Source: JBBRCX01 sp038204465
GTDB taxonomy: Bacteria; Planctomycetota; Phycisphaerae; Tepidisphaerales; Tepidisphaeraceae
NCBI GenBank assembly: GCA_038204465.1
Contig: JBBRCX010000041.1
Location: 1-38,723 of the forward strand
Length of the DNA: 38,723 bases
Reading direction: 5' to 3'
A program made the translations under genes and the position numbers. Numbering within the stretch: the first letter of the stretch is position 1; each line of letters opens with the position of its first letter. The notes under the pieces are model-generated. The model did not search any database. It was not told where the DNA came from and saw nothing but the letters and a program-made list of their open reading frames with translations. Positions 33,030-38,723 of the stretch are shown here, one piece after another.

Positions 33030-34259
33030 ATGCCCTTTTCCTCAATCCCGGAAGTACTCGCAGAGCTCAGCGCCGGCCGACCCATTGTCCTTGTTGACGA
33101 CGAGGACCGTGAGAACGAAGGGGACCTGGTGTACGCGGCGGAGATGGTCACGCCCGACGCGATCAATTTCATGGTGAAGGAGGCGCGGGGAGTGGTGTGC
33201 CTGGCGCTGACGGGCGAAGTGTGCGACAAGCTGCATCTACACAGCCAGGTCCAATACAACACCGCGCAGCTGGGGACCGCTTTCACCGTGACAGTCGATG
33301 CGCACCCGCGATTTGGGGTGACAACCGGCGTCAGCGCGCGTGATCGAGCGATGACCGTGCAGGTTGCGATCGCGAAGGATGCGCAGCCGCAGGACCTGCT
33401 GCGGCCCGGGCACATCAGCCCATTGCGCGCCCGCGAAGGGGGCGTGCTCGTGCGCGCGGGACAGACTGAAGGAAGCGTGGACCTGGCGCGATTCGCGGGG
33501 CTGAAGCCTGCGGCGGTGATCTGCGAGATCATGCGCGACGATGGCGAGATGGCCCGCCGCCCGGAGTTGGAGTCGTTTTGCCGGCAGCACGGTCTCAAGA
33601 TGTGCACCATCGCGGAACTGATCAGTTTCCGCTTGAAGCGGGAGCAGTTCGTGAAGCGCATTGAGGGAGTCACGCTGCCGACCAACTGGGGCGTGTTCAA
33701 ACTCTATGCATACCAGAGTGCGGTGGACGCGCAGCCGCACCTGGCGCTGTGCAAAGGCGGGATTGGCGATCTCGACGCGGAGGGGAAGCCCTTGCAGTGG
33801 GACGAGGCGGTGTTGGTGCGCGTTCACAGCGAGTGCCTCACCGGCGACGTTTTCGGTTCGGGAAAGTGTGATTGCGGCGGACAACTGGCGGCGGCCATGC
33901 AGATGATCGAGCAGGCGGGGCGCGGAGCGCTCATCTACCTGCGCCAGGAAGGACGCGGCATCGGCCTGGCCAACAAGCTGCATGCATACGCGCTGCAGGA
34001 GAAGGGTCTCGACACGGTCGAGGCAAACCAGCGACTCGGACTGCCGATCGACAAGCGCGACTACGGCATCGGAAGCCAGATTCTTCGTGACCTGGGTCTG
34101 CGCAAGATCAGGATCATGACCAACAACCCGAAGAAGATCTATGGCATCGAAGGATATGGGCTGAGCGTGGTGGAGGAAGTGCCAATCCGGGTTGAGGCCG
34201 GGGAGCATAATCGGAAGTATCTAGAGACGAAGAAGGCGAAGCTTGGGCATAAGCTTTAG
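33030..34259 (+). CDS. ribBA: Bifunctional 3,4-dihydroxy-2-butanone-4-phosphate synthase / GTP cyclohydrolase II
   Basis: A 409-residue protein that catalyses the two entry steps of riboflavin synthesis. The N-terminal RibB domain (about 1-200) has the metal and ribulose-5-phosphate loop DDEDRENEGD at 23-32. The C-terminal RibA domain (about 205-409) has the zinc-binding cysteines C269, C280 and C282 (ECLTGDVFGSGKCDC) and the GTP-binding RQEGRGIGLANK stretch. The frame is open for 45 codons further upstream, but that extension is not family-like. The ATG at 33030 gives the usual MPFSSIPEVL start and sits right after a TATAAT. It stands alone, with pgsA upstream and KimA-like genes downstream. 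Length and all motifs are normal. Confidence 0.97.
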   Translation: MPFSSIPEVLAELSAGRPIVLVDDEDRENEGDLVYAAEMVTPDAINFMVKEARGVVCLALTGEVCDKLHLHSQVQYNTAQLGTAFTVTVDAHPRFGVTTGVSARDRAMTVQVAIAKDAQPQDLLRPGHISPLRAREGGVLVRAGQTEGSVDLARFAGLKPAAVICEIMRDDGEMARRPELESFCRQHGLKMCTIAELISFRLKREQFVKRIEGVTLPTNWGVFKLYAYQSAVDAQPHLALCKGGIGDLDAEGKPLQWDEAVLVRVHSECLTGDVFGSGKCDCGGQLAAAMQMIEQAGRGALIYLRQEGRGIGLANKLHAYALQEKGLDTVEANQRLGLPIDKRDYGIGSQILRDLGLRKIRIMTNNPKKIYGIEGYGLSVVEEVPIRVEAGEHNRKYLETKKAKLGHKL

Positions 34260-34268
34260 TGGCCGATC

Positions 34269-34306
34269 GCGTGTGTTCTGCGGCATCTCCCAGTTGCCGC
34301 CCACGC
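34269..34306 (+). repeat. Compound stem-loop after ribBA
   Basis: An inner stem GCGGCA/TGCCGC (34280-34285 with 34295-34300) is enclosed by GCGTG/CACGC (34269-34273 with 34302-34306). It begins 10 bp after the ribBA stop. No T-run follows, so if it ends transcription it needs Rho. Confidence 0.35.
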
Positions 34307-34422
34307 AGGGAAGTTCAGGCCATTTGCGCATTGCAGCCACGCTCCCCGACAGCTAGTTTGCACGATTCTCCCGATGATGTGTGTCGTCAGCGGGTTCGGC
34401 GCCTCTGGACAGTTGCTAACGC

Positions 34423-36312
34423 ATGAACACCCGCGCACTTCCCCCCGCATTGTCCCTGTTGAGCAGCGAGCGGCCCCGCAACGTCAACTGGTTTCAGGCC
34501 GGCGCGCTGTTGTTCGGCGATTGGGGCACCAGCCGGTTGTATGTGCTGGGGCTGGCTTTTTTGGTGGCGGGGCGGACAAGCTTCTGGCTGATCGCGGGCA
34601 TGAGCCTGCTGATCCTGGCGGTGGGGTGGGCCTACACACAAATCTGCCGGATTTATCCGGATGGCGGCGGCGTTTACACCGCGGCGAAACACCGCTCCAG
34701 GCTGCTTGGAGTCGTGGGAGCGCTGCTGCTGTTCGCTGACTACACCGTAACGGCGTCACTGAGCGCGGTCGACGCGTTTCACTACTTTGGCTTAGGGAAA
34801 CATGAAGCGGCGCAGGTGGCCGAGCAGGACCCCGGCTCGAATATCCAACTGCCCGAGGAGAAGGGCGGTGCGATCAAGGCGCATGAAAAGTTGCTGAACT
34901 GGCGCAGCCCCGGTTTGTGGGCGATTATTTCGATCGCCGCGCTGGGCCTCTTCAACCTCATGGGCCCGAAGCATACCGCCGGCTTCGCGATCTTCGCGGC
35001 GGCGGGGATGATCGTGATCACGGTGCTGGTGCTTGTGTTTGCGCTGCCGCAGGTGAACTGGCACGAGCTGCAGTTGGGACGTCTGAACCAGCCGCCCATG
35101 AAGATGTGGCGCGCGTTCGTCTATGTGGTGCTCGCGTTATCGGGTGTGGAGGCGATCGCGAACCTGACGGGGGTGATGAAGCGGCCGGTGTATAGCACCG
35201 CGCGCAAAAGCATCTGGCTGGTCGCGACGGAGGTGGCGCTATTCAACCTTTTGCTGGCGTTGATCATGGTGTCGCTGGCGCCGAGTCGGGAGGGGCACGC
35301 GGAGGACATGCTTGCCTTCATCGCGCATAAGAGGATCGGCATATGGGGAGAGTGGTGCGTGCGTATCGTTGGTGGAACGCTGCTGCTGTCGGCGACGAAC
35401 ACGGCGGTCAATGGGCTGATGAGCATCGTCTATGTCATGTCGCGCGACGGGGAGATGCCGGGAGGATTTCAAAAGCTGAACAGTTTCGGCGCGCCGTGGG
35501 TCGGCGCGATCATCGCGGCGGCCGCCCCAGTGGTGGTGCTGTTGTTTGCCCACGACATTGAAACGCTGGCGTCGCTCTACGCGATTGGCGTGGTGGGAGC
35601 GGTCGCGATTAACTGCATGCTTTGCGCTTTCCATCCACGCCTGCGGAAGCTTTGGCGCAAGACCTCGATGGCCGCGCTGGGACTGCTGCTGGTCGCCATC
35701 TGGATAACGCTGGCATATACCAAGACCCACGCGCTGATCTTCGTCAGCGTCGTGCTGGCGGTCGGACTTTGTTTACGGCTGGTGACGCGACTGGCGACAC
35801 GCCGCCGCGCCAAGCCCAGCCTGCTGCGGCAGGCGATTCGCGAACAGCTGCCCGAAGACGTGCTGGCGATGCCCAAGTTGCTCCTTGCGAGCGCGGGCTC
35901 GGCGAAGATGGCCCGTCCGGCGCTGGAGGCCGCGCGGGCGGAGAACGCGGCGCTGGTGGTGTGTTTCGTGCGCGATGTGGCCCTGTCTTACCGGGTCGAG
36001 GCGGAAACGCGCTTCACGCTGGATAGCGACCCGGCGGCGCAGGCGTTGTTCACCGATTTCCTTGAATGTGGACACGAATACAACGTGCCGATCATTCCCG
36101 CATATGACACGGGCACGAATGCGCCGGAAATGATCGCTGAGCTGGCGGCTATCAATGCCGTGCGCCGCGTGCTCATCGGCACGAGCCGGCGGGGCGCGCT
36201 GCATCAACTCATCAAGGGAAGCTTTCAGCACAAGCTGGAGGCGCTCTTGCCGCCGGAGATCCCGGTTCAGGTACTGGAGTTTGAGCCCGGTCCTGCCGCA
36301 ACCGCGGCTTGA
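34423..36312 (+). CDS. kimA: KimA-like potassium permease (APC superfamily with USP-like domain), copy 1
   Basis: A 629-residue protein: about 12 membrane helices (residues 25-455) and a soluble universal-stress-like domain (about 485-620, with IGTSRRGALHQLIKGSF). Residues that line the K+ sites in B. subtilis KimA (residue roles recalled from the family) are matched by spacing. They are Asp33 and Tyr40 (FGDWGTSRLY), Asp106, Tyr107, Thr110 and Ser114 (ADYTVTASLS), Ser240 and Glu243 (LSGVEA), and Tyr386 (SLYAIGV). YPDGGGVY parallels the KimA YPQGGGAY. It would take up K+ with protons. The call is based on these positions, not on overall identity. The ATG has a weak SD. Unlike the next gene, it has no riboswitch. 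The APC family assignment alone is near certain. Confidence 0.85.
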   Translation: MNTRALPPALSLLSSERPRNVNWFQAGALLFGDWGTSRLYVLGLAFLVAGRTSFWLIAGMSLLILAVGWAYTQICRIYPDGGGVYTAAKHRSRLLGVVGALLLFADYTVTASLSAVDAFHYFGLGKHEAAQVAEQDPGSNIQLPEEKGGAIKAHEKLLNWRSPGLWAIISIAALGLFNLMGPKHTAGFAIFAAAGMIVITVLVLVFALPQVNWHELQLGRLNQPPMKMWRAFVYVVLALSGVEAIANLTGVMKRPVYSTARKSIWLVATEVALFNLLLALIMVSLAPSREGHAEDMLAFIAHKRIGIWGEWCVRIVGGTLLLSATNTAVNGLMSIVYVMSRDGEMPGGFQKLNSFGAPWVGAIIAAAAPVVVLLFAHDIETLASLYAIGVVGAVAINCMLCAFHPRLRKLWRKTSMAALGLLLVAIWITLAYTKTHALIFVSVVLAVGLCLRLVTRLATRRRAKPSLLRQAIREQLPEDVLAMPKLLLASAGSAKMARPALEAARAENAALVVCFVRDVALSYRVEAETRFTLDSDPAAQALFTDFLECGHEYNVPIIPAYDTGTNAPEMIAELAAINAVRRVLIGTSRRGALHQLIKGSFQHKLEALLPPEIPVQVLEFEPGPAATAA

Positions 36313-36355
36313 GACGCCGGTTATCGTAAATTACCGACTTGTAATACCAATTCAT

Positions 36356-36385
36356 TTGACAGCGTTCGACGGAGCGGCTTAGGCT
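36356..36385 (+). promoter_or_regulatory. Probable promoter of the riboswitch-controlled permease
   Basis: A perfect TTGACA at 36356-36361 is followed after 18 bp by TAGGCT (36380-36385), which keeps the key first, second and last bases of TATAAT. The predicted start is around 36392, just upstream of the riboswitch. Confidence 0.5.
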
Positions 36386-36395
36386 TGTGTTTATG

Positions 36396-36556
36396 TGACC
36401 GCCGAGATCGCGCGGAAACGCGCGGTGCGGGGAAACCAACGGTTCCTGCCGGAAGGCGGGAGCCCGGGGCGAAGGGATCATGAGATCCCAGGGCACTTTC
36501 AGGCCCCAGCCCGTCAGCTAACCCCGTAGGCACAGATGGCGGCGACAGAGGTCGCG
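36396..36556 (+). promoter_or_regulatory. c-di-AMP (ydaO/yuaA) riboswitch
   Basis: The conserved blocks of the ydaO motif are present in order: CGGGGAAACCAA near 36428-36439, AGGGCACTT at about 36490-36498, and CCGTCAGCTAACCCCGTAGG at 36511-36530. Variable hairpins lie between them. P1 can form between CCGCC (36399-36403) and GGCGG (36538-36542). These riboswitches bind c-di-AMP and mostly switch off K+ uptake genes. Here it precedes a KimA-like permease, the canonical partner. A GCGAC/GTCGC hairpin (36542-36555) follows P1. Confidence 0.9.
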
Positions 36557-36592
36557 CCACTAAATGAAAGGGCACGACGTTGGGCTCTCCTG

Positions 36593-36617
36593 CGGCGACT
36601 CTTCCGTCGCCGTTTTT
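36593..36617 (+). terminator. Intrinsic terminator of the c-di-AMP riboswitch expression platform
   Basis: CGGCGAC (36593-36599) pairs perfectly with GTCGCCG (36606-36612) around a TCTTCC loop, followed directly by TTTTT (36613-36617). The same CGGCGAC occurs at 36540-36546 at the 3' side of P1 and can pair with the terminator's 3' arm instead. Ligand binding would lock that copy into P1 and let the terminator form, so this is an OFF switch. Confidence 0.88.
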
Positions 36618-36706
36618 CCGAGCAGACGCCTGTGCGTTCGCAATGGTAGTCGGTCCCGCGGACAGGACCGCGGCGCTGCACGGCCATTCGTTCGGAAGCA
36701 TCTTTT

Positions 36707-38680
36707 ATGCACACCGCAGAGACCGGGCGGCACAAACCCGCCGCGCTTGCGCTGCTTGCCAGTGAACGGCCGAGAAACGTGGGATGGCTCCAGGCCGCCG
36801 GGCTGTTGTTCGGCGACTGGGGAACCAGCCGGCTCTATGTCCTGGGGATCGCGCTCTTCTTCGCGGGGCGCTCCAGCTTCTGGCTCATTCTTGGGATGAG
36901 CGTGCTGACGCTGGCGGTCGCCTGGGCATACACGCAGATCTGCCGGATCTATCCCGATGGAGGCGGCGTCTATACCGCCGCGAAGAGCCGGAGTCGGACG
37001 CTGGCTGTCATCGGCGCGCTGCTGCTGTTCGCCGATTACACAGTCACGGCGAGCCTCAGCTCATTGGAGGCTTTCCATTACTTCGGCCTGCCGCTGCATA
37101 AGCACGAGCAGGTTGATTCCGCGCGGGGCGCTTCTGCAACGTCGGACGCGCCGCTCGCTGAAAAGGACGCCGGAGAGCGACTGGACGTGCATCGGCGAAC
37201 GCCGCAGAGCGAGGCCGACAAGCTCTTTGCATGGGATTCACCGGGGCTCTGGGGCATCATCGCGATCGGGTTGATCGGGCTGTTCAACCTGATGGGCCCG
37301 AAGCACACCGGCGGCTTCGCGATCGGTGCGGCGGTGGGGATGATCGCGATCACGCTCTTGATCACGTTCGGGGCGCTTCCGCAGGTGGATTGGTCGCTCT
37401 TGCCGAAGCGCATCGGACATCTCAATCACCGGCCGGGCGAGATGTGGGTGGCGTTCGTCTCGATCGTTCTGGCGCTGTCCGGCGTGGAAGCCATCGCCAA
37501 CCTGACGGGCGTGATGAAGAAGCCGGTGGCGCATACCGCGCGCAAGGCAATCTGGACGGTCGCCGCCGAAGTAGCGGTGTTCAACGTCCTGCTGGCGATC
37601 TGCATGCTGGCGATCTTCCCGCTCGATCGTGACCGCCATTTCAACGACATGCTCGCTTTCCTGAGCGGCCACTACGTGGGCCCATGGGCCGAGTGGGGCG
37701 TGCGCATCCTTGGCGGCCTGCTCCTCCTGTCCGCGACAAACACCGCGCTCACCGACATGATCTCCGTGCAATACCTGATGGCGCGCGACGGCGAGCTGCC
37801 CCCGCTTATGCAGGGGCTCAATCGCTTCGGCGTGCCGTGGGCGCCGGCCCTGGTCGCGGCCGCCGTGCCGGCGCTGGTCCTGCTGTTCAGCCACGATCTC
37901 GAAAGCCTGGCGGCGCTCTATGCGATCGGCGTAATCGGCGCCGTCGCGATCAACGTCTCGCTCTGCGCCCTGCACCCGCGCCTGCGCCGGCTGCATCGGA
38001 AGGTCCCGATGGTCCTGCTGGGCATCGTGCTGCTCTCGATCTGGGTGACCCTCGCGTTCACGAAACTGCATGCGCTCGCGTTCGTCCTAATCGTGATGGC
38101 GATTGGACTCTCCGCGCGGCAGCTGACGCGAGTCGTGGCGGCTCGCCGGGGCAAGCCCAGTCTCTTGCGACAGGCAATTGCAGAGCAATTGTCGGCCGGC
38201 GCCCTCTCCCGGCCCAAGCTCTTGCTCGGCACCTATGGTTCCGACCAACTGGCGACCGCAGCGCTGGCGGAGGCCGCCAAAGAAAATGCCACCCTCGTCG
38301 TCTGCTTCATCCGCCAGGTGCAGCTGTCCTACAAGTGGGGCGGCGAGCGCCATCTCACCGCCGAGAACGATCAGGCGGCCCTGCGCACCTTCTCCCGGTT
38401 CCTCGACCTCGGCCATCAGTCGGGAGTTCCCGTCGTGCCGGTCTACGACACCGGCTCCGACGCCGCCGAACTGCTGGCGGAGAACGCCGCGATCCACGGC
38501 TGCGCGCGAGTGCTCATCGGCACCAGCAGACAGGGCCTGCTCTACCACCTGATCAAGGGACATTTCCAACAGCGGCTCGAGTCGATGCTCCCGCCGGAGA
38601 TTCCCGTGCAGGTGATCACGGGCCTGCCCGAGCCGGATGATGCGGTGAAAGCTGCCGCCCCGCTCTCCTCGGCGCCGTAG
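36707..38680 (+). CDS. kimA: KimA-like potassium permease, copy 2, under c-di-AMP riboswitch control
   Basis: A 657-residue paralogue of the preceding gene, with the same architecture: about 12 membrane helices (to ~residue 480) and a C-terminal USP-like domain with IGTSRQGLLYHLIKGHF. The K+-site positions are again kept: Asp37, Tyr44, Asp110, Tyr111, Thr114, Ser118, LSGVEA (Ser-Gly-Val-Glu) and AALYAIGV. It differs by a longer charged loop after helix 3 (about 130-175, with LAEKDAGERLDVHRR). The ATG at 36707 follows GGAAG (36693-36697). Its leader contains a c-di-AMP riboswitch and terminator, so high c-di-AMP should shut off expression. KimA is also often inhibited directly by c-di-AMP at its USP domain; whether that holds here cannot be told from sequence. 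Confidence 0.9.
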   Translation: MHTAETGRHKPAALALLASERPRNVGWLQAAGLLFGDWGTSRLYVLGIALFFAGRSSFWLILGMSVLTLAVAWAYTQICRIYPDGGGVYTAAKSRSRTLAVIGALLLFADYTVTASLSSLEAFHYFGLPLHKHEQVDSARGASATSDAPLAEKDAGERLDVHRRTPQSEADKLFAWDSPGLWGIIAIGLIGLFNLMGPKHTGGFAIGAAVGMIAITLLITFGALPQVDWSLLPKRIGHLNHRPGEMWVAFVSIVLALSGVEAIANLTGVMKKPVAHTARKAIWTVAAEVAVFNVLLAICMLAIFPLDRDRHFNDMLAFLSGHYVGPWAEWGVRILGGLLLLSATNTALTDMISVQYLMARDGELPPLMQGLNRFGVPWAPALVAAAVPALVLLFSHDLESLAALYAIGVIGAVAINVSLCALHPRLRRLHRKVPMVLLGIVLLSIWVTLAFTKLHALAFVLIVMAIGLSARQLTRVVAARRGKPSLLRQAIAEQLSAGALSRPKLLLGTYGSDQLATAALAEAAKENATLVVCFIRQVQLSYKWGGERHLTAENDQAALRTFSRFLDLGHQSGVPVVPVYDTGSDAAELLAENAAIHGCARVLIGTSRQGLLYHLIKGHFQQRLESMLPPEIPVQVITGLPEPDDAVKAAAPLSSAP

Positions 38681-38723
38681 GCCCACATCGGAGCCCTGCA
38701 GAACCGCTAAAAAACATGGTTTC

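Noticed and set aside
34260..34422. A second c-di-AMP riboswitch before KimA-like copy 1
   Set aside because: None of the conserved ydaO blocks is present; only a stem-loop after ribBA is seen.
1..38723. CRISPR arrays, insertion sequences, prophage or integrase genes
   Set aside because: No regularly spaced repeats, transposase motifs or att-like direct repeats around an integrase were found on either strand.

Overview
The window is about 38.7 kb of GC-rich bacterial chromosome. The gene content suggests the Planctomycetota, possibly class Phycisphaerae. The pointers are a MoxR / DUF58 / BatA-type von Willebrand (vWA) cluster with two giant vWA membrane proteins and a DUF4175-like protein, many weakly conserved large membrane proteins, frequent TTG starts and some genes without Shine-Dalgarno (SD) sequences. 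This placement is inferred from gene content only. No rRNA, tRNA, CRISPR array, integrase or transposase was seen.

Layout. (1) 1-8694, minus strand: MoxR AAA ATPase, DUF58 protein, BatA-like vWA protein, a second giant vWA protein, and a DUF4175-like protein that runs off the left edge. (2) 8940-10037, plus: a secreted protein of unknown function that converges on the next block. (3) 10112-19238, minus: eight genes that look like one surface-polymer locus. They are two tandem GT87-type glycosyltransferases, a 45-residue membrane protein, a polysaccharide flippase, an SGNH-like membrane-anchored transferase, an MBOAT acyltransferase ending in the acyl-shuttle hexapeptide FVYFQF, a fatty-acyl-AMP-ligase-like enzyme and an acyl carrier protein. 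The last four mirror DltD/B/A/C in logic, but the ligase looks FAAL-like, so the cargo is probably a carboxylic or fatty acid rather than D-alanine. (4) 19358-26120, plus: a CrtI/PYROXD2-like FAD oxidoreductase, a GH52 beta-xylosidase, apolipoprotein N-acyltransferase (lnt) and a HEAT-repeat lipoprotein. (5) 26121-26876: a 756-bp stretch without a convincing gene, holding a near-consensus promoter, a boxA-like element and short repeats. (6) 26877-34259, plus: a coiled-coil membrane protein with a 54-residue partner, a GNAT acetyltransferase, a GT-C-like membrane protein, a DUF2156-GNAT fusion, a pgsA-like enzyme and ribBA with a leaderless-type promoter. (7) 34423-38680, plus: two tandem KimA-like K+ permeases. 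The second is preceded by a c-di-AMP (ydaO/yuaA) riboswitch and an intrinsic terminator.

The two most informative regions are the Dlt-like acylation/export locus, whose polymer and cargo are unknown, and the riboswitch-controlled KimA-like pair, where the expression platform (P1, antiterminator, terminator) can be read from the sequence.
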